From assembly GCA_014695345.1 (NCBI GenBank), contig JACJOC010000077.1, positions 124,001-188,000 of the forward strand: 64,000 bases of DNA, given 5' to 3'. Each line of letters begins with the position of its first letter. Positions within the stretch are counted from its first letter, which is position 1. Below are positions 45,135-53,358 of the stretch, one piece after another. The position numbers and the translations under genes are program-made. The notes under the pieces were generated by a model. The model made no database searches. It saw only the letters and a program-made list of their open reading frames with translations, and was not told where the DNA came from. Origin of the DNA: Cyanobacteria bacterium FACHB-471. GTDB lineage: Bacteria > Cyanobacteriota > Cyanobacteriia > Elainellales > Elainellaceae.

Positions 45135-46913
45135 TCACTGGCTACTTATTTCCCTTTCTTCAGATTCAAGCACCTGACGTTCTTTTTCAATCTCCAGGGC
45201 TTTTTCGAGATTGCTAATGTAAAACTCTACGCGGTGGTCATTGATTGCATCTAAACCTTGCTTAAATACAGCACGGCTAAACCCAATGAGAGAATCAAAC
45301 CGCCGATAGAGCCAACCGGGTTGTTTAACTAAACCCCCAAAAGCGTTGAAATAGAACGTTGTCCCCAGGTGAATATAAATATGTGTAGGATTCCAGGGCA
45401 AATAAGGCGGCGGTACGCGAGGCACAATGTCATTGTTGTTGACAAATCGAAAAACTTTTCCTTTTAATGCTCGACCAATTTCATTCACAAACACCAAATC
45501 TCCCACGCGGGGCTGCCCAAACGTGTAAACACCCTGGATATTCTTCCGTCCTCGTTTGACTAACGAGGATGCGGCAACGGTTGCTAGTGCGCCACCTAAA
45601 CTATGTCCGGTGATGAAAATTGGGAAATTAGATTTTCGTCCTGCACCCCAAATTTCAAGCTGTTTTAACACACCTTCTTCTACACTCCGCCATGCTGCTT
45701 GGAAACCTCGATGTACCTGACCAATCGGTGGAGTCGTATCTTCATCTAAAGGTTCCATACTTGTGGCAATGGCAAACTTTTCAAAGCGTGTTCTGGCGTT
45801 TGTTCTCCAATCTTGTATTTCTTGACTGCCGCGAAAAGCTATGATGACATAATCTTTTGTCTTAAACATAAAAGCCTGGGTGTCTCGCTCACGGTTGTTG
45901 AGATATTTAAAGTTTTCTAGGTCTTGAATGCCCCATCGGCGGACACAAATTTCTTTGATATAACTCAAATCTGAGTAAACTAGATTGGCTGCTTTGGCTA
46001 AGCTGAGCGCGGTTTGAAGATCAAATTCGTGTAAACCTTTTGACAAGTCAGCGAAGTCAAATTCTTTGTAAGGGGTCGGTAAAATGCGATAACCAAACCG
46101 CTCAAAGAGTTTGATTACACCTGAAAAACCATATCTATGAATGTAGGTATAAAGCTGATCATAAAATTTGGAAGCGTCCTGACGTTTATATTCCTGGTCG
46201 GCAATAAGTCGAATCCAGTAAATCATCCAGGGGCGAATTTCATCAACAGTGAACATGCCTGATTCAACAAAGTAGCCAAAATGCTCAAGCCCATTTAGCA
46301 TTTTGTTGAACCAGTCTCTCAGCCCGGTTTCAATGTGATATTGCCGCAGCTTTTTTTTGTATCCTTCTAAGGTTTCTTCATCGACGGTACTTCCCTGTTC
46401 TGCGGCATTAACTTTTTGCTGAAGCTGATCGATTTCTTTCTGATAAATTCTGCGGTCTTCGTGGGTTCCTAGTGCCCGACAAAGCAGTTCGTTATTGACC
46501 CGAAAAACGATTTTGTCTTCTCCGTTTTTAATTTCGTAATCTCGATATTCCTCAAAGTCCAGAATCTTGAGCGCTTTCCAAATGTCTGGATCTTGCTCAA
46601 ATTCTTTGACAGTTTTACGTAAAAACTCAATTCGATACCAGCGTTCGTTTTGGTTGTATCGATAGACACCAAAGCCGATCGCGATCGCCCCTCCAATCAA
46701 TCCAAGCGCGATCAACCACTGAGTAGCGGGGAAGGATAAGCTTGCTAAGTCAGATTCAGGCAGATCAGGCTCTTGGGCGATCGCCACTTCAATAGGCGCA
46801 TCACTAGGTAAAGGAGTATTAGACACCGCAGAAGCGGCAGGCTGAATCGATGCAAGGGAACTCGTTAAGGATAGTGATGCAACTAGAATCGCAGAAAAAA
46901 ACTTAACACCCAT
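45135..46913 (-). CDS. Class 3 lipase family protein with N-terminal membrane anchor
   Basis: 592 residues. It opens with a signal-like segment (FFSAILVASLSLTSSLASI) and a second hydrophobic helix at about 64-84 (TQWLIALGLIGGAIAIGFGV). A helical region with coiled-coil stretches (KEIDQLQQKVNAAEQGSTVD) follows to about 300. The alpha/beta-hydrolase domain is C-terminal, with nucleophile Ser in GHSLGGALATVAAS (about 436), Asp in NNNDIVPRVPP (about 495) and His in INDHRVEFY (about 559). It probably hydrolyses acyl esters of membrane lipids. The N-terminal half has no family assignment that I can give. Confidence 0.88.
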   Translation of the reverse strand: MGVKFFSAILVASLSLTSSLASIQPAASAVSNTPLPSDAPIEVAIAQEPDLPESDLASLSFPATQWLIALGLIGGAIAIGFGVYRYNQNERWYRIEFLRKTVKEFEQDPDIWKALKILDFEEYRDYEIKNGEDKIVFRVNNELLCRALGTHEDRRIYQKEIDQLQQKVNAAEQGSTVDEETLEGYKKKLRQYHIETGLRDWFNKMLNGLEHFGYFVESGMFTVDEIRPWMIYWIRLIADQEYKRQDASKFYDQLYTYIHRYGFSGVIKLFERFGYRILPTPYKEFDFADLSKGLHEFDLQTALSLAKAANLVYSDLSYIKEICVRRWGIQDLENFKYLNNRERDTQAFMFKTKDYVIIAFRGSQEIQDWRTNARTRFEKFAIATSMEPLDEDTTPPIGQVHRGFQAAWRSVEEGVLKQLEIWGAGRKSNFPIFITGHSLGGALATVAASSLVKRGRKNIQGVYTFGQPRVGDLVFVNEIGRALKGKVFRFVNNNDIVPRVPPPYLPWNPTHIYIHLGTTFYFNAFGGLVKQPGWLYRRFDSLIGFSRAVFKQGLDAINDHRVEFYISNLEKALEIEKERQVLESEEREISSQ

Positions 46914-47218
46914 AGTTCCCTACCCTGAAACAGTTTTTAGATGCTATCAGGGGAAAAGACTTCATCCAGTGTTTTTAAGGTTTAGTTCATGTTAAATAAG
47001 ATACGAATTTGGAGAATTGTGAAGGGATGACTTTAAGGAGGAATCAGCCTGTTATTGAAGGGTAGACCGAATCAGGTTGAGGCGATCGCTTGAAGTAAAA
47101 ACTGCAAGGAAATTTCTGTTGAGGTAGCAGCAAAGTGTACTCGAACGAGGTCTATGCGAGGTGAGTTGGCTGCTTTTAATCTGGTCGTGTTGCCATTCAA
47201 TATCACTCTGTAGACGTT
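46914..47218. other. Spacer between lipase and DUF6220 genes
   Basis: 305 bp upstream of two divergent genes. Nothing convincing was seen apart from an isolated HIP1 site near 47083. Confidence 0.35.
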
Positions 47219-47650
47219 ATGACGCTCTCCTCAGAAACTGTAAGTCCCATCACAGCTCAAAAAACGATGCATTGGAAACTGATGGGATTTTTTATTCTCG
47301 TCGTGATTTTTAACCTTTGCCTCAACGCTCAAGTGTTAACGGTGGGATTAGCTTATTTCTATCACCCTGAATGGTGGAAGATGCATGTATGGCTAGTGCG
47401 CGGCTACAGCGGCTTGTCTCTCATTTTGTTGGTCTGGGCATATCGCATCACCCTTCCTCGTCGGGTGCAAAGCCTCACTGCCAGTCTGCCAGTTCTGCTG
47501 GGATTGCAATTTCTCACCATTCATCTCAAAATGCCGATTCCATTGGCGATCGCCCATCCGCTGATTGGTTTTACCTTATTTTCAGTGTCAACCACGTTAG
47601 TGCATCGCGTCAGTCGTTTTCTGTTTCCTAAAGAGGACGAAACTGTATGA
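47219..47650 (+). CDS. DUF6220-like four-helix membrane protein
   Basis: 143 residues with four predicted membrane helices (about 22-46, 58-76, 84-101 and 107-130). The first helix region contains FNLCLNAQVLTVGLAYF, and the last pair includes HLKMPIPLAIAHPLIGFTLF, the His-containing pattern of this family. No catalytic residues are recognised and the function is unknown. A broken devA-like fragment begins directly after its stop. Confidence 0.7.
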   Translation: MTLSSETVSPITAQKTMHWKLMGFFILVVIFNLCLNAQVLTVGLAYFYHPEWWKMHVWLVRGYSGLSLILLVWAYRITLPRRVQSLTASLPVLLGLQFLTIHLKMPIPLAIAHPLIGFTLFSVSTTLVHRVSRFLFPKEDETV

Positions 47651-47857
47651 CACGAACTCACCGTTGCTTTGAATAACAAATCAGGACGAGACGTGATGGA
47701 CTGGGTGCAGCTTGCAAAAGAGCAAGACTGCACCATTTTGGTAATTACTGATGGCAATTGCATTCTAGACGTAGCCAATCACATTATTCACAGGGAAGAA
47801 GGGCGGCTAACTCAATATTGCAATTCAATGTATTGCAATCCAATGACAACTCTGTAG
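47651..47857 (+). pseudogene. 3' remnant of a DevA-type ABC exporter ATPase gene
   Basis: Starting right after the TGA of the DUF6220 gene, one frame reads ELTVALNNKSGRDVMDWVQ then AKEQDCTILVITDGNCILDV and ANHIIHREEGRLTQY. This matches the end of DevA/MacB-type ATPases, where the intact text would be EPTAALDxKSGRDVV, ILxVTHDNRILDIADRI and HMEDGRL. The switch His of THD is lost (TDG), and the Walker A, signature and Walker B parts are absent. The fragment is 69 codons against about 220-240 in the family. It is a decayed remnant; partner genes devB and devC are not nearby. Confidence 0.72.
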
Positions 47858-47925
47858 TAGGTGCCGGTTTACCGAACAAAAGGTGGGACAAGCCACACTC
47901 ATGGAGCTCATATATTCCCATGCTA

Positions 47926-47945
47926 ATATATGACTAGTCATATAT
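47926..47945. promoter_or_regulatory. 20-bp perfect palindrome upstream of pirin
   Basis: ATATATGACTAGTCATATAT is its own reverse complement. It lies 40 nt before the pirin ATG, in the promoter zone. This is typical of a dimeric repressor site, for example of the MarR, HxlR or TetR kind. The regulator is not in the window. Confidence 0.65.
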
Positions 47946-47985
47946 AGGACAGCAAGAAACCATCTCGTCTTTAGGAGTTAAAGGT

Positions 47986-48879
47986 ATGACCGTGCAAGCT
48001 GGAGTGCTACGAACCGTTGCTGGAATCATCAACAGCGTTGAAACGCTAGAAGGGGCAGGGTTCCTGGTGCGTCGTCCTTTTCCCAAAAGTAGCTTTTCAG
48101 CATTTGATCCCTTTCTCCTGCTGGATGAATTGGGTCCAATTCACCTGAAGCCGGGTCAAGCAAAAGGCGCACCCGACCACCCCCATCGCGGCTTTGAAAC
48201 GGTTAGCTACATCTTGGACGGGCGCTTGCAACACAAAGACTCTGAAGGACACGCTGGACTGCTCAATTCGGGTGATGTGCAGTGGATGACAGCAGGCGCA
48301 GGAGTCGTCCATTCTGAAATGCCAGAGGCAGAATTTACCCGCACAGGAGGACGGCTTCACGGACTTCAACTGTGGGTTAACCTGCCTCAACGTGACAAGA
48401 TGATTGCACCTCGCTATCAGGAAATTCCAGCAGCGCAAATTCCGGTTGCTCAAACTCCAGACGGGTCTGTAACGGCGCGGGTAATTGCCGGAGAAGCGCT
48501 GGGTGCAAAAGCGGTGATTGAGACGCGCACGCCGATTATCTATTTACACTACACCCTGCAACCGGGTGCCGTGATCGTCCAACCTGTGCCCCAGGAATAC
48601 AACGCCTTTGCCTATGTCTTGGACGGTTCTGGACTGTTTGGAACCGAGCAAGAACCTGGAATGGATGGGCAAATGGTGATCTTTGCTCAGGATGGAGACG
48701 AGGTGGCGATCGCCAACCCTGCTCATGCTGAACAACCCCTCGATCTGCTGCTCATCGCTGGAGTTCCCCTCAACGAGCCAGTGGTGCGCTACGGCCCGTT
48801 TGTGATGAATACCGAAGCTGAAATTTCGCAAGCAATTGAAGATTATCGAAACGGAAGGATGGGACGAATTCATGTCTAA
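47986..48879 (+). CDS. Pirin family protein
   Basis: 297 residues with two cupin domains. The metal-binding N-terminal cupin has HPHRGFETVSYILDG and HSEMPEAE, giving the three His and one Glu ligands. The C-terminal cupin lacks them (VLDGSGLFG). FDPFLLLDELGP and GGRLHGLQLWVNLP are family markers. Bacterial pirins can act as quercetin dioxygenases or as regulators of metabolic enzymes. The start follows AGGAG, and the downstream gene overlaps it by 8 nt. Confidence 0.93.
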   Translation: MTVQAGVLRTVAGIINSVETLEGAGFLVRRPFPKSSFSAFDPFLLLDELGPIHLKPGQAKGAPDHPHRGFETVSYILDGRLQHKDSEGHAGLLNSGDVQWMTAGAGVVHSEMPEAEFTRTGGRLHGLQLWVNLPQRDKMIAPRYQEIPAAQIPVAQTPDGSVTARVIAGEALGAKAVIETRTPIIYLHYTLQPGAVIVQPVPQEYNAFAYVLDGSGLFGTEQEPGMDGQMVIFAQDGDEVAIANPAHAEQPLDLLLIAGVPLNEPVVRYGPFVMNTEAEISQAIEDYRNGRMGRIHV

Positions 48880-49276
48880 CACACTGCAACAACGCATCAA
48901 CCAGCATCAACTCCTCAGCACACTCCGAATTAAGTTGTTACGCCTGCACAAACTGTTGCTAAATACCGAGCGCAGAACCTATGAGCAAATACAAGGACAA
49001 ATTTCTGGTGGCGAACTGCTACAACTGGTGATTAATCACGAACAGTTTGCCTGGTTGCACCGACTCTCAGAACTGGTTGTGCAGATTGATGAGCTGCTTC
49101 ATGCAGATGAACCCGTTACAGCAGAGGCGATCGCCACTCTCATGGTAGACACGCGGACTTTGCTTACCCCCAACGAATTGGGAGATCATTTCGCGATGAG
49201 ATATGACGCAGCGCTTCAGCGCAACCCAGATGTTGTATTGGCTCACGCTGATGTCGTCATGTTGCTAGCGAGCTAA
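48872..49276 (+). CDS. Conserved hypothetical protein coupled to pirin
   Basis: 134 residues from the ATG at 48872, which overlaps the pirin stop by 8 nt. It is all-helical and Leu-rich (LRIKLLRLHKLLLNTERRTY, LLQLVINHEQFAWLHRLSEL, VVQIDELLHADEPVTAEAI), with no membrane segment. The tight overlap suggests a joint role or partner function with pirin. I do not recognise a named family. Confidence 0.75.
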   Translation: MSNTLQQRINQHQLLSTLRIKLLRLHKLLLNTERRTYEQIQGQISGGELLQLVINHEQFAWLHRLSELVVQIDELLHADEPVTAEAIATLMVDTRTLLTPNELGDHFAMRYDAALQRNPDVVLAHADVVMLLAS

Positions 49277-49299
49277 TACCCATTCCAAACAACAGGGCT

Positions 49300-49344
49300 A
49301 TATATGAAAGGGCATCCCGCGCGGCGGGATGCCCTTTCATATAT
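49300..49344. terminator. Perfect 21-bp stem shared terminator
   Basis: ATATATGAAAGGGCATCCCG plus C (49300-49320) pairs exactly with 49324-49344 around a GCG loop. It sits between convergent genes that end at 49276 and 49376, so it serves both. Confidence 0.9.
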
Positions 49345-49375
49345 TTAGAGAGAACGTAGGCTTCTTTGGCGTATT

Positions 49376-49912
49376 TTAGGAGTTTTTAACCTCCACCACC
49401 CCTCGAAACATGTTCATACCACAGGTGAACTCATATCGACCCGGTTTGTCTGGTGTAAACTCGATTGCTGTCGTCCGGTTAAGGGGAAGATCTTGAGCAA
49501 TGCGGAAATCAGGAAAGCGCACTTCCTCAAGGCAGCTACTGGGGTCTTTGCGATCAAAATTTAGCCGCACGAGTTGACCTGCTTTCACCACAATTTGGCT
49601 CGGTTCATAACCGCCATCAACAGTCACAGTGACTTCCTGAACCCCTCCTTGGGCTGTAGCTTGGCGTGATTTTGGTTTGCTTAAGAGAAACCACCATAGC
49701 TCCAGCCCAATCAATCCTAAACCGCTTGCGGTCACGGCTCCCTTGAGCCATAGAGGTTGTTCAATCCGTTGAAAGTCTCCATGCTCTGTAGCCCCATGCT
49801 CTCCGGACGGCATTTCCTCATGAGACATTTGAGCGATCGCCTCACCAGAAGTCAATCCCAGCAACATTATGGATGTTGCAATAATCCTTAAAGCTGTTGA
49901 GCGATTAACCAT
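49376..49912 (-). CDS. Membrane-anchored cupredoxin-domain protein
   Basis: 178 residues from the ATG at 49912, preceded by AGGAGGT; the frame opens at 49969, but that would overlap the start context. A signal peptide (IIATSIMLLGLTSGEAIA) is followed by a Met/His-rich stretch (MSHEEMPSGEHGATEHGDF) that could hold copper. After it comes one membrane helix (about 56-74) and a cupredoxin fold at about 85-178. Likely copper ligands are Cys in DPSSCLEEV and the Cys/Met set in FTCGMNMFRG; no classical His-Cys-His-Met set is seen. It follows copA by 57 nt and probably buffers or hands over copper outside the cytosol. Confidence 0.82.
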   Translation of the reverse strand: MVNRSTALRIIATSIMLLGLTSGEAIAQMSHEEMPSGEHGATEHGDFQRIEQPLWLKGAVTASGLGLIGLELWWFLLSKPKSRQATAQGGVQEVTVTVDGGYEPSQIVVKAGQLVRLNFDRKDPSSCLEEVRFPDFRIAQDLPLNRTTAIEFTPDKPGRYEFTCGMNMFRGVVEVKNS

Positions 49913-49969
49913 TTGAACACCTCCTATATTGCCCCTGCGATCTGCCCTGAAATCTCCACCGTTATCCAA

Positions 49970-52228
49970 TTACCCATGACCCGTTGCCTTAAAGTTTCGC
50001 AGCCTCAAAGCATTCGTCACCACTGAAACCGAGCTAAACGCCATTGCCGCACCCGCAATAATCGGACTGAGTAACCAACCAAAAACGGGGTAAAGGATAC
50101 CTGCGGCAATTGGAATTCCAGCAACGTTGTAAATGAATGCAAAAAACAAGTTTTGTTTGATGTTGCGAATGGTGGCACGACTGAGTTGAATTGCTGTAAC
50201 AATGCCCTGCAAGTCACCCGAAATCAGAGTAATGTCGCTAGCGGCGATCGCCACATCAGTTCCCGTTCCAATAGCGACTCCGACATCCGCTTGAGCCAGA
50301 GCAGGTGCATCGTTAATGCCATCACCGACCATTGCCACAACTCGACCTTCTGACTGAATCGATTCAACAGTTGCCGCTTTTTGATCGGGGCGAACTTCCG
50401 CAAAGATACGCTGAATCCCCACTTCACGGGCAATTACATTGGCTGTTCGCTGGTTGTCTCCAGTCAGCATCACCACTTCTAAACCCATTTTTTGCAAAGT
50501 GCGAATGGCGTTAGCAGAAGAGGGTTTTACTGCATCAGCAATGCCCATAATGCCTTCGACTTTCCCATCTACCGCAATCCAAATTACGGTTTTGCCGAGA
50601 TACTCCAGTCGCTCCCAGTGTTGTTGTAATGAGTTCGTTGCAATCCCTAACTCATTCATCCAACGGTGTGTGCCAATCTGCACCCATCGGTCAGACACAT
50701 AACCCTGCACACCACTACCCGCGATTGCCTCAAAATTCTGAGCATCAGTCAACTCAACCTTTTGAGCATGGGCATATTGCACCACAGCTTCTGCTAGAGG
50801 ATGTTCTGAGTTACGTTCAACGGATGCAGCTAGACGCAGTAGTTTTAACTCATTTCCATTTGCTGTTCCATTCCCCGTTATATAGTCGGTTACGGTGGGC
50901 TTACCTTGTGTAATGGTGCCTGTTTTATCAAGTACGATCGTTTGCAGCTTATGGGCTAGCTCCAGACTTTCGGCTCCTTTAATCAGAATGCCGTTCTCTG
51001 CTCCTTTCCCCGTACCCACCATAATGGAGGTTGGTGTCGCAAGACCCAGCGCACATGGACAGGCAATAATCAGCACTCCAACCGTTGTAATCAATGCCAT
51101 CGTCACATTGCCCATGACGTTAAACCAGATGACAAAGGTAAGAATGGCGATCGCAATCACTGCTGGCACAAACCATCCCGTCACCTGGTCTGCCAACCGC
51201 TGAATTGGCGCTTTCGACCCCTGCGCCTGCTGCACCAGTTTTACAATCTGCGCCAGGAAAGTATCCTTACCGACTCGCGTTGCCCGAAACTTAAAGCTGC
51301 CTGTTTTGTTGATAGTGGCTCCTATCACTTCATCCCCAGGCTGCTTTTTCACAGGCACACTTTCACCCGTCACCATTGCCTCATCAATTGTGGAAGCGCC
51401 CTCCACAATTTGGCCATCCACCGGAATTTTTTCACCAGGGCGAACGAAGATAACATCGCCCAAAACCACTTCAGCGATCGGAATATCGAGCTCGCGACCG
51501 TTGCGAATCACTCGTGCTGTCTTCGCCTGCAGCCCCATCAGCTTCCGCATTGCTTCTGAGGTCTGTCCTTTTGCTCGGTTTTCCAGGAGTCGCCCCAATA
51601 GAAGCAAGGCAATGATTACTGCCGCTGCTTCAAAATACACATCGGGCTGAAGTCCCTGAGCAATAAACCATTGGGGTAGAAGCGTAGGGAATAAAGAGTA
51701 GAGATAAGCTGTTCCCGTCCCCACCGCAACCAGCGTATCCATCGTTGCGGTATGTCGCTTCAACGCTTTCCAGGCATTCACAAAGAACGATCGCCCTGCC
51801 CAAAATAGCACTGGGGCAGTTAGCACAAGCTGAAGCCAGGGATGATGCAGCCACATGGGAACAAAGGGAATCGGTAAACCCGTCATGGCAGGCAGCGACC
51901 CGATCACCAGAACAGCGCTGACGATGCCACTAAACCAGACTCGGCGGGTGAGTTTACGGTTTTCCGCTTGGCGTTCCTGCCGCTCGGCATCATCTTCGGG
52001 TGCTAACACATCCTCTTGCATGGGCAGAGCTGCATATCCCGCTGCATCAACCGCACCCTGAATGGTAGATATATCCGTTTTGCCTGAATCATAAGTGACG
52101 GTCGCTTGCTCAGCCCCAAAATTCACGCTGCATGCCTCGACTCCAGGTACAGAACGAATGGCATCTTCAACGTTACTAGCGCAGGAGGCACAACTCATGC
52201 CTCGCAGCTTTAAGTTTGCTGTATCCAT
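49970..52228 (-). CDS. copA: Copper-translocating P1B-type ATPase
   Basis: 752 residues. One N-terminal HMA domain carries GMSCASC (C13, C16). Eight membrane helices surround the CPC motif (390-392). TGES is at 287-290, the phosphorylated Asp lies in DKTGTIT (434-440), and the hinge [10 protein letters not shown] is present. It moves Cu(I) out of the cytosol or into the thylakoid; cyanobacteria have PacS and CtaA/CopA relatives, and which it is cannot be settled. GAGGGAA precedes the ATG. Middle gene of copZ-copA-cupredoxin. Confidence 0.95.
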   Translation of the reverse strand: MDTANLKLRGMSCASCASNVEDAIRSVPGVEACSVNFGAEQATVTYDSGKTDISTIQGAVDAAGYAALPMQEDVLAPEDDAERQERQAENRKLTRRVWFSGIVSAVLVIGSLPAMTGLPIPFVPMWLHHPWLQLVLTAPVLFWAGRSFFVNAWKALKRHTATMDTLVAVGTGTAYLYSLFPTLLPQWFIAQGLQPDVYFEAAAVIIALLLLGRLLENRAKGQTSEAMRKLMGLQAKTARVIRNGRELDIPIAEVVLGDVIFVRPGEKIPVDGQIVEGASTIDEAMVTGESVPVKKQPGDEVIGATINKTGSFKFRATRVGKDTFLAQIVKLVQQAQGSKAPIQRLADQVTGWFVPAVIAIAILTFVIWFNVMGNVTMALITTVGVLIIACPCALGLATPTSIMVGTGKGAENGILIKGAESLELAHKLQTIVLDKTGTITQGKPTVTDYITGNGTANGNELKLLRLAASVERNSEHPLAEAVVQYAHAQKVELTDAQNFEAIAGSGVQGYVSDRWVQIGTHRWMNELGIATNSLQQHWERLEYLGKTVIWIAVDGKVEGIMGIADAVKPSSANAIRTLQKMGLEVVMLTGDNQRTANVIAREVGIQRIFAEVRPDQKAATVESIQSEGRVVAMVGDGINDAPALAQADVGVAIGTGTDVAIAASDITLISGDLQGIVTAIQLSRATIRNIKQNLFFAFIYNVAGIPIAAGILYPVFGWLLSPIIAGAAMAFSSVSVVTNALRLRNFKATGHG

Positions 52229-52305
52229 GACGGATTCCCTCGATTCTTCAAAAGATTGAAGTAAATTAGTTCCTGGTTATGGTTCAACCAGTGAACGGAT
52301 TTTGC

Positions 52306-52500
52306 CTACGCCGCTGTGTAGCCTGCATCGGCGATCGCTTGTTTCACCGCTGTTTCTGATTGCTGCGTTTCAACTTTGACCTGCTTTGTCTTGGGGTCAG
52401 CCTGAACTGTGGCCGCAGGGTCGATCGCCTTGATTGCCTTGGTGATGGTGTCGCTACAAGCAGAGCAAGCCATATTAGGAACTTGAAGTTCGAGAGCCAT
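52306..52500 (-). CDS. copZ: Heavy-metal-associated copper chaperone
   Basis: 64 residues from the ATG at 52500 (AAGGA upstream). A single ferredoxin-like HMA domain with MACSAC (C12, C15). It delivers Cu(I) to the P1B ATPase encoded 77 nt downstream. The frame opens at 52536, but that ATG coincides with the -10 region of the promoter, so it cannot be the start. It resembles cyanobacterial Atx1. Confidence 0.92.
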   Translation of the reverse strand: MALELQVPNMACSACSDTITKAIKAIDPAATVQADPKTKQVKVETQQSETAVKQAIADAGYTAA

Positions 52501-52534
52501 GATGTAAATCCTTGAACATTGTTCGACTACATCC

Positions 52535-52566
52535 ATGATGAACTCTCCAGTACACTAGACAGTCAA
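52535..52566 (-). promoter_or_regulatory. MerR-type metal-responsive promoter of the copper operon
   Basis: On the minus strand: -35 TTGACT (52566-52561), a 20-nt spacer, and a CATCAT -10-like element (52540-52535). The overlong spacer holds the imperfect dyad ACTGTCTAG / CTGGAGAGT, as in CueR/ZntR-type sites where the regulator bends the DNA. No MerR-family gene is in the window. Confidence 0.6.
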
Positions 52567-52681
52567 GGGGGTAAATAGAAATTTTTGTTTAACGTTCAAC
52601 CCGATCTACAGCTCTCTCCCTAGTAGGAATGAGCATGAATCTGCAAAGATGGAATGCATTGCTAAACCAAGGGTGCAACAC

Positions 52682-53098
52682 TTATTCTTCCGTGACTTTG
52701 CCTCGTGCCGCCTTGATCTGACTACGTTTGCTTTTGCGATCTAAACGCTTTCTCTGGGAGCTTCGGGTAGGCTTGCTAGGTTTGCGAGGTTTTGGTAAGA
52801 CGATCGCACTCTTGATTAAAGCTTGCAGCCGTTGCAAGGCTTCTTCCCGGTTTTGCTCCTGGCTACGGTGTTCCTGAGCTTTGAGGACAATCACTCCTTC
52901 TTTGGTTATGCGCTGGTCATTCAGCTTCAACAATCGCTCCTTGTAGCGTTCGGGCAGTGAAGAAGCCCCAATATCAAAGCGCAGATGAATCGCCGTTGCT
53001 ACTTTATTAACGTTTTGCCCACCCGCCCCTTGCGATCGCACCGCACTCATCTCAATCTCATGCTCTGGAATACTCACCGTATTAGAAATTTGCAGCAT
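52682..53098 (-). CDS. arfB: Alternative ribosome-rescue factor / peptidyl-tRNA hydrolase ArfB
   Basis: 138 residues from the ATG at 53098 (a TTG at 53122 is in frame but weaker). The RF-1-like domain has the catalytic GGQ in RSQGAGGQNVNKVATAIHLR, and a very basic C-terminal tail (SSQRKRLDRKSKRSQIKAARGK) enters the empty mRNA channel. It frees ribosomes stalled on broken messages. Monocistronic. Confidence 0.95.
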   Translation of the reverse strand: MLQISNTVSIPEHEIEMSAVRSQGAGGQNVNKVATAIHLRFDIGASSLPERYKERLLKLNDQRITKEGVIVLKAQEHRSQEQNREEALQRLQALIKSAIVLPKPRKPSKPTRSSQRKRLDRKSKRSQIKAARGKVTEE

Positions 53099-53358
53099 GA
53101 TTACCAGTTTAATGCAGAACAATTAATCATTTTCTTGGGCAGGCGTTAAGTGAGTTTATTCGAGTCAAATCTACTCCAGCATAAAGTACTAGGTTTAGTA
53201 TTGGTTCCCTCCAGAGTTGAAGATTGTTCAAGCCACAGACTTACTTCCAGAGCAATTGCATTGTATTATCTAGGACGAGCAATTTAACTTTCCAAAAGAG
53301 CGTTTTCCCACTCATTCAGCGTTACTGTAGTACCCAATAATCAACGAATCAAATAAAA

